A DNA stretch of 64,000 nucleotides from Cladosporium sp. IMV 00045 (lineage: Eukaryota; Ascomycota; Dothideomycetes; Cladosporiales; Cladosporiaceae): the NCBI GenBank assembly GCA_001931905.2, contig MSJI02000176.1:1-64000 (forward strand), in the 5' to 3' direction. Under the pieces are notes generated by a model. The model saw nothing but the letters and a program-made list of their open reading frames with translations. It was not told where the DNA came from and did no database searches. Each line of letters starts with the position of its first letter. Positions within the stretch are counted from its first letter, which is position 1. This document shows positions 33,714 through 43,929 of this stretch, piece after piece. Both the position numbers and the translations under genes were made by a program.

Positions 33714-35679
33714 TCACACGCCAGGCGGGTAAGTAGGCATAACAGCCGGCTTCTCAAAGCGCGCCGTCAACCCTTCCCAGCTATAGTGCACCTGTTCGTT
33801 CTCAGGCCTGACAATATCCCACTGGTTCTCACGCTCGCCCTCGTTCTTCTTCACGACGTACCCGGCGTCCGGGCACCCGTCCATGATGTACTTGCGCTTC
33901 TCCTCGCTGCGCACTTGGATCTCGCAGTTGAAGGGCTTCGACATCGTGATCACGTACGGGTTCGTCTCGTACCATGGCACCGGGTTGGCGTTGCCTTCGG
34001 CGCCTTCGCGGCGCTTGACGGTGAAGGACCAGAGGAGCGCGCCGAGGAGGGTCACCAGCTCGGTTTGGGTGAGGTCTACGCCGGGGCAGGCCCGGTTGCC
34101 GTAGCCGAAGGAGGTGTCGCCGCGGAGGTTTGGGTATTCGGTCAAGGGCTCCTTGTAGGTGGGGTAGGCGGGGTCGACCCAGCGTTCGGGCTTGAACTCG
34201 GTTGGGTCTGGGTATAGGGACTCCTCACGAGAAATCAGGCTGGGATTTGGGTTAGTATGTGGAAGGTGGTGGACGCTGATTGGGGAGCTTACTAGTGGTT
34301 GGCGTGCACGATGGCATCTTTGGGAATGAAGTAGCCCTCGTAAACGTCATCTTCAAGAGCGACGTGCGGCACACCCAGAGGAGTTGGCTGGCGCCAGCGG
34401 AGGATTTCCTTGACAGTGGCACGGAGGAGAGGCAGCTGAGGCATATCCTCGATTTGGGGGAGACGGTCGCCACAGACGCGGTCGATCTCCTCCTGGACCT
34501 TGGCCTGCCAGGATGGGTAGTGGCACATGGCAGTGAAGAAGCAGTGGAGAGGGCCACCGATCGTGGCGATGGCGACGAAAGAGCTTGAGCCGATGGCGTG
34601 GGCGGCCTCGTGCCAGTTCAGAGTGATGTTGGCCTTCTCGCTCTCGCTGGTCAGCCAGAGCTTGCTCCAGCTGTCCTCGGCAGTACCGGCTGCAATGCGG
34701 TCTTTGACGTCCTGGAGAGCCTCGTAAAAGGCATCTTTGACACGCTCAAATTGTTTGGTCTCTTCCTGCTTGAACGGTGAGATGGCTTCCGGGAGGTTCT
34801 GGAGGAAGGTCAATTTGTTGATGATTGGGCCGGCAGGAGAGACGGTCTTGAGCAGATATGGGACCATGGTGAGCAATTTGGTGCCGTGGGCGGGGTCACC
34901 CCAGGCGACACTGGCAATCGTTCTGGCGCCTGGTCAAATGTTAGTTGCGTCCACGAATGCAAATTTGCTCGATGATACTCACAATGAACGATCATGTGCT
35001 CAGACCACTGCTCGGGTGTCTCGATCAGACGTCTCAGAGTCTTCTTGTTCTCAAGGACGGGCCAGCCGTAGAATTGCTTCGGGTTCGATTGCCTCATGAT
35101 CATGTGCATGAAGTTCTTGTAGCGGCGGAAAGCGTCGCCATAGCCCATCAACGGGAGCAACTCAGATCCATACTTGACTTTGACAGCGGCCGGAAGGACG
35201 TTGCGGTCACAGTATTTCTTCTGCCTCGTGACAAATAAGTCACGGGCAATCTTGTCGTTCTCAACCCAGATGTGGACTGTGCCCATGACCTTCCATTCGT
35301 AGATTGGACCGTACTTCTTGTGGAGAGCTCCAAAGTGCCATGCTGCCTTGACGCCTTCGGCGGGGATATCCCAGAATCTACCGGCCCATGGGAGGCCTGA
35401 CATTGAGTTAGCGATGATTTGTCGGTGAGTGAAGAATAGCGATAACTACGAACCAGGAAGTCTGGGCAACGGCTTGACGCCAGGTGGAAGCCTTTGCTTT
35501 GAAGATGTGAAGATGCGAGCCAAACCGATCAAGAGTAACAAGGACAACGCCCAGACGAACTTCGACTTGGAAACATCGGCGAGGAGTTCTGGCGTGAGAC
35601 CTGAAGTCTCGATGAACGCCGAAGCGTTGCCAGAGGGAAAGAGCATCTGCTCCTGGGCGGGCTGGATAGACTGTGACAT
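33714..35679 (-). CDS. cytochrome P450 monooxygenase
   Basis: Four exons, 35679-35454, 35396-34983, 34929-34293, 34239-33714; introns 57, 53 and 53 nt. The product is 600 aa, on the long side for a P450. The N terminus has about 44 residues with a possible glycosylation site (NAS), one membrane anchor (FVWALSLLLLIGLARIF), then a Pro-rich hinge (LPPGVKPLPRLPG). ExxR is in VKEILRWRQP, the PERF-like motif in FKPERWVDP, and the heme loop in FGYGNRACPGVDL with the Cys ligand. The I helix reads AIGSSSFVAIATIGG and lacks the usual (A/G)Gx(D/E)T. It probably oxidises the product of the neighbouring reductase; that is inference from position. Confidence 0.9.
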
Positions 35680-37971
35680 GGTTACACGTGGTTTGCGAGT
35701 GTGCAAGTGTAGTGAACAGCACGCCGCCTTCACGAGGTGGGTGATATATGGAATCGCCTTGAACAAAATAGTGGGACCAAGGGACCGTCAGCACAGCAAA
35801 AGTCTACCGGATACTCACAGCCTTGGGGCCCAGAGGGCTTAGCGAAGCTCGAAACGACCAACACGAAAATGGACATAGCTAGTGCTGAGAAGATGGGGAT
35901 CCGATACAGTGTTGTGCGATCGCCCTCGCCAATAGAAGTGAGACTGCATGCAAGGCACCTTGCAATCGTTGGATAAGCTGGAACGCAAAGACGTCAGGTT
36001 AGGGCCAAGCTACCAATCATGGTGGAGGCATCAGAGGCTAAGGCGTGCGCAGATGTGGCAGAAGGAATTGTTGCCAAAATGGTCGAAGGAGGCATGGCCA
36101 TCAGCCCACTAAGCCTGCGCCTCTGTACCAGAGCACGGTGAGCACCATAGGCATATCGTGAGCATGTGCGCTGGTGGCAACAGGCCTGCAGCAACGCAAG
36201 TCTTGCATCGGTGATTTGCGCGAGAAGATAATGTAACCCTATCGACGCAGTGAATATTGAGAAATGCAGACCGGGCGTGCGGGTTTTTCCAAAGACCGAC
36301 GCACTGTTCCTGCAATAGACAGCATAGACGCACGACACGCCGGCAGATGCCAGGCAGATCTGAGCAGTTGATGGCCAAGAATGGCGTATGCAGATAACAG
36401 CTGGGCGGCGCAAGATCCATTTTCTCCGCTCGAATATTCTTGTCGGAATGTGATGAGACGAGGTAAGAAGATGCTGCGTTAAGCATTGATCCATGCACGT
36501 TAGTCTCCAACGGGCGAACCATCACACAGGGATCACCAAAGCGCGCGGGGTTGTGTCTTGGAAATCGCCGCAAGCAAGATCCTAAAATTAGGTGCGGCTG
36601 CTCCGGAGGCTTGCTGACTGCTGGCATGATCTCCATCTCACCTGGCAGGCTGGCACCATGCTTTTCCGCCCTCGCCCAAAGCAGCGTAGCCTGATCAGCA
36701 GGTAAACGAGGCACAGCCTATCGCCTCTCGTATTATAAACTTTCCTATACCACTGCGGCTCCCCATGTGCCGGAAGTGCGAGAAAGGCAAAGGCGAGTGC
36801 AGCATATGTTAGCGCTTGCATCCGCTCGGCCTTGTTCGCTGTCGCTTGTGAAAGCATGGCATACCGTCCATGAGGGTTTTACCCGAGCCGATGTCACTTT
36901 CGGAGAAGGCTCCAGTTCACTCGCATGTCCGAGTGAGAAGATTGCGAGCGGTGCCCGCCGGCCTCCACCTTTCATGTGAGCGAGACATCGGTATTTATGT
37001 TTTTTCAAATGTCCGTGATATGGCGAAGTCCAGGTAGGTATGCGCAAGGGGAGTCTCACCGCAGGATGCAAGGCGTACCTTCCAAGAGCTGGGCATTCCC
37101 AAGTGACTCTATGGATCCTTCTTCAGCTATCACGGAAGACGCTATTGAGAATCGGCATATCGCTAGACAATATCAGGTATAAGCTGAGAAGGTCTTCGGA
37201 TGGGGTGCGGGGATTTGAAATACGGGCAAAGACTAAAGTCACGTGTGGTATGGTGATTTGACAGGAGACTCTTCTGCATAGTACAAATCTGGTATCACGA
37301 GAGCCAAGCTTTTTGAGTGGAGTAGGGTCCGCTAGTTAGTGATGATCTCACCTTCAACGATGAGTTTGTTTTGCTTGTGACGACAATGTTTCTTTTCCTC
37401 ATGCTGAGATGATTCAATAAGCGTGATATTTTCTCTATATCGTAAGACCATCCCTCAATATTGCTCGCTAATCTCTTTTCTCACTCGGTGGTCTAGATGG
37501 AGCATCCCCCGTCTCGGTGTCCGGGGTGACCAGAGCTGTTCCGACATGGCGGGAAAGGCGTAAATTTGACTTCACTGACAGATGCCACAAATGCCCGATG
37601 AGATGGGCCGAATGTTCACACGTGGGCTCGACATTTCCTTCTTCAAGCCACCAAGAAAAATGTCCGTGCCGCCTCTCCTCGAACCTTGCTTGACATATGC
37701 AATGAGTGACTTGGCGGAGTTGGCAGGATTCTTACGCTCTCCTGTGCTACCGAGGCCATTGCGAGATGTCTGTGCGATGTCTGGCAAGCCTGGAATCAAG
37801 CCATGGCGTGACCAGAGTGAGGTGGGAATGCCTGTGTGCAACACTTCAGCCAGGCTTGATATTGATGAGGCCACCTCATAAAGCCAGTCTCAAATGCTTC
37901 TGCCTGTGCACGGCTCTGTTGAGAGCATGTGAGAGCGAACGCGCTTCTATCAGTGCACTGACTCAACCGCG
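35680..37971. other. 2.3 kb gap without a convincing gene
   Basis: This gap separates the P450 start (minus) from the hydrolase start (plus). Overlapping short open frames exist on both strands but none shows a family motif. One minus-strand frame at about 36821 begins with a signal-peptide-like stretch (see findings). Composition is similar to neighbouring intergenic DNA; no transposon ends were recognised. Confidence 0.4.
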
Positions 37972-39087
37972 ATGCTTGAAGCAATACAGTCTCTTGCCAG
38001 TCTGCGCTGGCGCTCTCAACCACCGCAATTCCACCCACTGCCTGAGCACATAGAGCGAGTTTTCGTAACAACATCGTCAGGCGACCTCGAGTTGCTAATA
38101 TCGCGACCAAAGGACCCCAGCGACCATGGCTCTTCGCCACCAGTCTTCTTCGCGCACGGTGGCTACGGCAGCGCAGGCGTCTGGATCGAGTGGATGGACC
38201 ACCTCCATCGATCCGGCTACCAGGGCGTCTTGTACGCGTGCAGTCTTCGCAGTCATGGCGCGTCATACCCAGTGCCTTTCTTTCATATGGTCTGGGGCAC
38301 GCGTCTCGATGCTTGCGCCGAAGACTTGATCGCTTGCATTGAGTACGCGCAACGCGATGCCCGGTCTCAACAGCTAGCCGTCGTCGGCCATTCCTCCGGA
38401 GGCGGTCTGCTGCAATATTTGCTGGCGAACAGCCGCTTGCAAGCGCGTGCGCTTTGCCTCGTCGATGCCATTCCGCATTTTGGCAGTTATGGCGTGTACT
38501 GGAATTGGTTCATGACTGACCCGTGGTTTCCTTTGCGCAGTTGGCTGCACTTGCAACATCCGACGTCGCCATTGAGCTCGGACAGATTGGTCAAGCAGGC
38601 TTTCTTTGGCAAGCTGTTTCCTCAAGAAATGGTCCCCGAATTCAGACGCTGGATGCCTGCTTATGAGAGCATGCGCTGGGCCATGGGGATGTGTGGTGAC
38701 TTTTGGTCGTGGTGGAAAGGTAGGCCGAAGTGGTTGGTTGCGAGAGATATTGTTCGAAATATCTCTCAGTCGTCTGGAGAAGATCAGCGTACTCGGGTCT
38801 GTATCATGGTTGGCAGCGAGGACATGATGATCGATACTGATATGTGCAGGCTACAGGCTGCGCAGTATCGGGAGGCCATCGAATCTCAACCGCCTTCTGT
38901 GCACAAGACGTCTTCAATTCAAGGTCAAAGATTTCGGCCAGACAGTGCAAGTCTTGAGGGACTGCACGCAGAAGAGTCCGGAGGGGTACGTCTGGTAGTT
39001 ATCGCAGGCGCTGGTCATCACTGCCAGAACGATGTCCAAAGAGACAAGGGTGCTGTGGCTTTACAGCAACTCCTGGAGCAAGTGTGA
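37972..39087 (+). CDS. alpha/beta hydrolase
   Basis: Single exon, 371 aa, no signal peptide. The oxyanion-hole HGG is at residues 62-64 (FFAHGGYGSAGVW). The nucleophile elbow is VVGHSSGGG with Ser141. A candidate catalytic Asp lies in VGSEDMMID, and the His in AGAGHHCQND near residue 348. The lid region (about 165-250) is Trp/Phe-rich. The fold covers esterases, lipases and lactone hydrolases; substrate is not predictable. It could be a tailoring or thioesterase-like partner of the reductase/P450 pair 2.3 kb upstream, but the gap and generic family make this weak. Confidence 0.8.
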   Translation: MLEAIQSLASLRWRSQPPQFHPLPEHIERVFVTTSSGDLELLISRPKDPSDHGSSPPVFFAHGGYGSAGVWIEWMDHLHRSGYQGVLYACSLRSHGASYPVPFFHMVWGTRLDACAEDLIACIEYAQRDARSQQLAVVGHSSGGGLLQYLLANSRLQARALCLVDAIPHFGSYGVYWNWFMTDPWFPLRSWLHLQHPTSPLSSDRLVKQAFFGKLFPQEMVPEFRRWMPAYESMRWAMGMCGDFWSWWKGRPKWLVARDIVRNISQSSGEDQRTRVCIMVGSEDMMIDTDMCRLQAAQYREAIESQPPSVHKTSSIQGQRFRPDSASLEGLHAEESGGVRLVVIAGAGHHCQNDVQRDKGAVALQQLLEQV

Positions 39088-40134
39088 TACTCAACAAGAG
39101 ACCAAAAATTGACATTCGAGTTCCTGTACCTCAATATCGGCGGTAGTAGACCAGCCGAAGCCAAGCAGTATTGCCACGCATGCTCGGCATGTTCTTTGGC
39201 CAACGATCACATAATCGCGATTAGATGCCGTTTCGTAGGTGCTGTTTCGTCAGGATAACGCATACTTGCATATTCGATGTCCGGCTTGTCAACCCTGATC
39301 TACATGTACGCTAAACTTTATCTCCTTTTTCCCGATTGGCTCACACAGAATTCCACCTATTGCGCCCCTCGTTGTTCTGCAATATTGCGGCGTCTGCGGC
39401 GGCATGTTGGTCAGCTCTCCTGCAACATCATCAACTGCGGAGACGAAGTTGATTGTCAAGTTCTCGACAGAGGGTGCGGAAAACAAAGAACGCGGCATTT
39501 GGGAATTTTTGACCGATGCTTTTCGGCTCGTATCCTCGACTTCGTATTGAAGACAAGCCCTGCATAACTTTGGAGGATCAACAGGGACTCGAATTCCAAC
39601 GTCAAGACGTTGCGCGCTCCTGGACCAAAGCGCGTTTATTACACGCCGCCAACAACGTCTTCCTCGATCACCCAACACCTGGCCATTCATGCCCTCAATC
39701 ACGTCGTCGACAAAGAATCTCGGCGAGCCTGGCCTTGCCGCAGTCACGCCGCACTGGGCTTAGCGTGCGCTATAATTCTATTTTCAGGAGTCTTAGTCGA
39801 GCTATCTCCTACTTTTCTACACGCTTCTGCTCTATACGAGAGGGGCAAATTCACCTTCGGTCCTTTGCTTCGTTGTACCAAAGAAGAATTGGCATACCGC
39901 GGCACGCAGACTGCATGGCGTCGATATGCGTTGGTGCCCTTTGGTGGGGTTGGGCGGAAGGGGGACGTGGATATATTCCTCATTTCCTCTCTTTGTTATC
40001 CGTTGTTCTTTGAGATAGAACCATCTTCATCTTTAATCATTAATATACTTGGCACTTCTTTTGATCGATCTCATGGTCCCTGGCAAGTCCTCGAAGCTGT
40101 CCTGCTATTGACGCAATCTGGTCCTCGCATTCCA
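39088..40134. other. intergenic, GH43 promoter
   Basis: About 1 kb. An in-frame open extension upstream of the GH43 start exists from 39610, but it has no family similarity and the signal peptide begins at 40135. No separate gene seen. Confidence 0.4.
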
Positions 40135-41133
40135 ATGGTTTTCTCATTCCTCAGGTTCAGCGTTTACGCTGCGCTCCTCTCATCAACATCCGCGTTGCCA
40201 CTCGACGACCTTGCAAAACGAGCAACGATCCAACCAATCCTGAACGGCCAGAATTTTCCTGACCCTGGATTAATAAAAACCGATGCCGGCTGGCATGCAT
40301 TCAGCACCAACGCCATTGTCAATGGGAAAAGAGTCCATATGCAGAAGGCTTTCACGCCGGACTACAGGAACTGGCAATTCACCGCCGGTGACGACGCACT
40401 TCCCAACCTGCCGGGCTGGGTAGATCCCGCCAATCCTCGTGTGTGGGCGCCAGATCCTGTCCAACTCAACGATGGATCGTTCATCATGTATTACACCGCT
40501 GCCTTGAAGTCCAACACCCGACTCCACTGTCTCAGTTACGCAAAGAGCAGAAATGTCGCCGGACCTTACGTCGACTCTAGCTCGCAACCTTTCATCTGCC
40601 CATTGTCGGAAGGTGGCGCCATCGATCCCGCCGGATACTTTGATCCCCAGGACGGCACGCGATGGATCACGTACAAAATCGACGGCAACGCCATTGGCCA
40701 CGGAGGCGAATGCGGTAACACCGTTGCACCAATCGTCCCGACGCCCTTGATGCTCCAGCAAGTCGGCCAGGACGGAGTCACGAAGATCGGCAATCCAGTC
40801 GCAATCCTGAGAAACGGCAATCAAGACGGCGCATACATCGAAGCTCCAGCGTTGACGAAGTTGAATGGCAAATACATCCTCTTCTTCTCGCCTCAATGCT
40901 ACTCCACTCCGAAGTACAAGGTCGAGTATGCCACGGCGGACAATATTAAGGGACCCTACACCAGGCGTGGTCAGCTCCTGGCTACTGGTACCGACGGTCT
41001 CAAGGCGCCTGGAGGTTTGGATGTCGCGATCAATGGAGACCATGCCATTTGGCATGGTGATCTCGGGGCTGGTAGGGCGTCGTACACTGGAATTTTGAGC
41101 TTGAATGGCAACACTGTGACGGTGAGGTATTAA
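40135..41133 (+). CDS. secreted GH43 glycoside hydrolase (arabinan/xylan-active)
   Basis: Single exon, 332 aa. Signal peptide MVFSFLRFSVYAALLSSTSA, then a Kex2-like site (LAKR, to residue 29). The five-bladed propeller enzyme shows the three GH43 acids: base Asp43 in NFPDPGLIKT, pKa-tuning Asp164 in GAIDPAGYF and general acid Glu236 in YIEAPALTKLNGKY. Family members split alpha-L-arabinofuranosyl or beta-xylosyl bonds of plant hemicellulose and pectin; the compact single-domain form fits an arabinosidase/arabinanase-type subfamily, subfamily undetermined. ATG 40135 was chosen because it starts the signal peptide. Confidence 0.87.
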   Translation: MVFSFLRFSVYAALLSSTSALPLDDLAKRATIQPILNGQNFPDPGLIKTDAGWHAFSTNAIVNGKRVHMQKAFTPDYRNWQFTAGDDALPNLPGWVDPANPRVWAPDPVQLNDGSFIMYYTAALKSNTRLHCLSYAKSRNVAGPYVDSSSQPFICPLSEGGAIDPAGYFDPQDGTRWITYKIDGNAIGHGGECGNTVAPIVPTPLMLQQVGQDGVTKIGNPVAILRNGNQDGAYIEAPALTKLNGKYILFFSPQCYSTPKYKVEYATADNIKGPYTRRGQLLATGTDGLKAPGGLDVAINGDHAIWHGDLGAGRASYTGILSLNGNTVTVRY

Positions 41134-41297
41134 TGTGTTTGCGGATGATTTTGGGATTACGACCTTTCGGATTCTGTTTGGGTTTGCTTCCTCAGCGTAG
41201 GCGTTGGTGGTACTGTGATTGTATATATCATTAATAATATGAATGAACGGCCTCTATCATCTTGACCTCACTCTTCCTCCGTTTGACGATCACAACC

Positions 41298-41885
41298 TCA
41301 TGCTTTCTTCCCGCTCATATCCACATCATACTTCTCAGCCATTTCACCAACGTCCATCGCAACAAGGAATCTGCTAACGCAGTTGTACGCTGCCACAGTG
41401 CCAGTGATCTCCACAACTTCCTTCTCGCTGAAGAAGCTCTTCAAGCGCGCAAACACCGGATCCGACACGATGCAGCCCAGAGTCATCGCATCGGTATACG
41501 CCAGCACGGCTGAGTGCTTCTCGTCAAACATGTCTGCATCCTTGCTCTTTGCCTCCTCAGGTCGGATCTTCAAGCTCTCGATAGCTTCGGCGCTCAATAC
41601 GCCGCTCTTCTCCAGTATGGGTCGGTGCGAATCCCACTCGTACCATGCTTTGTTCAATACCGCGACGCGGCATATCGCCAATTCGCGAACGCTGGCCGGC
41701 AGGGAGGTCTGAGTTCGCACTGCGCCTAGGAAGTGATTCCAACCATTGGCGAGAGCCGGCGAGTGCAGGAGAGTCTTGTCGAGGGCGATGAGCTTGCCGC
41801 CACGGCGGTCTTTGACGCGCTGAACGATGGCGGCATCTTCTTCTGTCTCCATCTGAGGATCGTCGGGGATGTATGGGAGACGCAT
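41298..41885 (-). CDS. carboxymuconolactone decarboxylase-like (AhpD-fold) protein
   Basis: Single exon, 195 aa. Recognised by SLPASVRELAICRVAVLNKA followed by WYEWDSHRPILEKSGVLSAE and a late block VVEITGTVAAYNCVSRFLVA. This helical AhpD-like fold serves in 4-carboxymuconolactone decarboxylation or peroxide/thiol chemistry. The CxxC pair of true AhpD is absent (one Cys in ELAICR), so peroxiredoxin-type activity is unlikely and the substrate is unknown. The start ATG 41885 (MRLPYIPDD) follows an upstream in-frame stretch without conserved features that begins at a second ATG-like codon (41993). Convergent with GH43 (164 nt between stops). Confidence 0.85.
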   Translation of the reverse strand: MRLPYIPDDPQMETEEDAAIVQRVKDRRGGKLIALDKTLLHSPALANGWNHFLGAVRTQTSLPASVRELAICRVAVLNKAWYEWDSHRPILEKSGVLSAEAIESLKIRPEEAKSKDADMFDEKHSAVLAYTDAMTLGCIVSDPVFARLKSFFSEKEVVEITGTVAAYNCVSRFLVAMDVGEMAEKYDVDMSGKKA

Positions 41886-42278
41886 GTTGATGGTATTTGT
41901 TGTCGTGAAGGGCCTAATGAACTGTTTGTGGTGTATCTTCTGCGATAGTGATGGTCTGAGGGAATGAAAGGGGATGTAAGAAAATGGGATCACCTAACTG
42001 GCGGCCGCACGTTATTTATCAGACGCATAATGTTACTTTCCGAGGTAACATTGGTTGATTGGACTCCAGTCATCTGTATTGCTCACAGTTCAAAGGGCGC
42101 GTTCTCCGTCTCGTCTCCACATTCTGTCTCCGCGATCGGACTTGCAAAAGACCGATCAGACGACTGGAATTTTGATGGGGTTTCACGAGAGAGGTAGAGA
42201 GGCTCAGAGGATCGAAAAGACAAAAGGCTTGCGTCCAGTATAAGCTAACTTGCTATTTCTTGCGATCGAGCAAAGACG
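41886..42278. other. intergenic, divergent promoter region
   Basis: 393 nt between the starts of the AhpD-like gene (minus) and the rRNA methyltransferase gene (plus). No other gene. Confidence 0.45.
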
Positions 42279-43355
42279 ATGAACAACGATCGCGCAAGGC
42301 AAGCACAGAAAAAAGCAGGCAAGGCCAACACGAAATCCGCAAAAGCATCAAAGGGAATTGCTTCGAAGCCTCCCACTACCAAGAATGGCGAATCTGCTCG
42401 AGAGCAAACCAGCAGTATATCACGCGGCCTGCAGCAAAGATGCTTGAATATCTTTCGAGATTCTCTTTGGACGGGGCCTGAAGACATTGCGACTCTCCAG
42501 GAAGTCAAAGGCCATCTCTACAACAGAGATTTCGCGACGGCGTTCGGCAGTGAAAGCTATCTTCGGGCATATGCACTGCGCTGGAGCGCTGCGCGAGCGC
42601 TTGGATATTTGCAAGTGTTTGAGGACATCGAAAGTTTCCTGCGAAGTGAGTCTGAAGACAGCAAGACGGACTTCAAAATCTTGAGCATTGGAGGTGGCGC
42701 TGGAGCCGAGCTGGTGAGCATTGCAGGGTGGCACAATCTCACCAAGACGAACGACCCCGAGGCCAAACAGGCACCCGTAAATGCCACATTGGTCGACATC
42801 GCTGCGTGGGAGCCAATCTCTAACAAGCTAGACGAAGCTGCGGTGTCCATGCCCGTCTTGTCAAAGTACGCCTCTGCCGCCGTGCGTGAAGCAGCGGCGC
42901 CTATGGTTTTACGAGACAGCTTCACTGCAATTTGCGAACAATCTGATGTTCTGGACTGGGATGAACAAACAGTCTCTTCTAAAGCTGGCTCTTCGGACCT
43001 GGTCACCATCATGTTTACCTTGAACGAGCTTTATTCAACATCCGTGCCCAAGACTCAGCGTCTCCTGAAAAATCTCGCAACAAGCGCGAAAACCGGATCT
43101 TTACTTCTTGTGGTCGACAGTCCAGGAAGCTACTCGACAGTCTCGATCAACGGGGCCGAGAAGAAGTACCCCATGCAGTGGCTGCTCGATCATACTCTAC
43201 TCGGCTCTCGTCCGGACGAGGCTTTGTGGGAGAAGGTCTTGACGAACGAGTCAAAATGGTTCAGACTTCCCGAAGGCCTGGAGTATCCGGTCGAGCTCGA
43301 GAACATGCGATATCAGATCCACCTGTACAGACGTCAATCTCCCGAATCTGGCTAG
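42279..43355 (+). CDS. 25S rRNA uridine-N3 methyltransferase, Bmt6-like
   Basis: Single exon, 358 aa. A Lys/Ala-rich basic N terminus (about 45 residues) suits nucleolar targeting and rRNA binding. LQEVKGHLYNRDFATAFGSE and YALRWSAARALGYLQVF precede an S-adenosylmethionine-binding Rossmann fold (ILSIGGGAGAELVSIAGW near 145-162), with TIMFTLNELYSTS and LLVVDSPGSYSTV as later strands and a C-terminal YPMQWLLDHTLL. This order matches the fungal Bmt6 (N3-methyluridine on 25S rRNA) family as I know it; a related class-I methyltransferase is the alternative. Confidence 0.75.
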   Translation: MNNDRARQAQKKAGKANTKSAKASKGIASKPPTTKNGESAREQTSSISRGLQQRCLNIFRDSLWTGPEDIATLQEVKGHLYNRDFATAFGSESYLRAYALRWSAARALGYLQVFEDIESFLRSESEDSKTDFKILSIGGGAGAELVSIAGWHNLTKTNDPEAKQAPVNATLVDIAAWEPISNKLDEAAVSMPVLSKYASAAVREAAAPMVLRDSFTAICEQSDVLDWDEQTVSSKAGSSDLVTIMFTLNELYSTSVPKTQRLLKNLATSAKTGSLLLVVDSPGSYSTVSINGAEKKYPMQWLLDHTLLGSRPDEALWEKVLTNESKWFRLPEGLEYPVELENMRYQIHLYRRQSPESG

Positions 43356-43929
43356 GATACAGTTTCGTGGATTGTGATTAGACGTTTTGACAGAAAGCCA
43401 CGACTCTCCGACTTCAGATGCCTTTCCCAGATGATGAACGGGTAGTCGATACCGCATTCGCGGTGCCCTCCATATCGAGGGCCGCTGCCAACGATTTTGG
43501 TCGGCCGATGATGCATATTCGGATTTATACCGACCTTAGATCGGGACAAGTGGCTCAAAGACAAGCACTATACCATGACCTTGATTGTCGGGAGAGCATT
43601 CCACTTGTTACTGTTTGGCCTGGAGTATCCGCATTGATATCAGCTACTTTTGAGAGCTCTGCTACAGTTCGGACGCACCTGGAGCATGTTGTTTGGATAA
43701 AGTTTGACACGCGAAAGTATGGAGGGGCACACAGTATGCTAGTGATCTCACATTGAGAAACAAACTCATGGCTTCCTTCAATCTGTCCCAAACTACCTTT
43801 TTGTGACTTTACTAATCGGTTACTTGATGTTGTTTCAAGCAGTGAGCACTGTATTCAGAACGTTGCAATACCTATCAACAAAAGGTAGAGACAGGCTCTC
43901 GGTCGAACACCAGGCACATCTTGAACCAA
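43356..43929. other. intergenic between convergent genes
   Basis: About 570 nt. A plus-strand ATG at 43418 opens 112 codons without family features; I do not call it. No repeats seen. Confidence 0.35.

Noticed and set aside
36109..36714. 201-codon minus-strand frame in the P450-hydrolase gap
   Set aside because: No motif, no C-to-G skew, overlapped by other frames of equal quality.
35680..37971. Possible transposon remnant in the 2.3 kb gap
   Set aside because: No terminal repeats, target duplications or transposase-like sequence could be found by eye.
39610..40134. In-frame N-terminal extension of the GH43 gene
   Set aside because: Contains no conserved residues and would bury the clear signal peptide that starts at 40135.
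43418..43756. 112-codon plus-strand frame with ATG after the rRNA methyltransferase
   Set aside because: No family similarity and an equally open antisense frame; not enough to call a gene.
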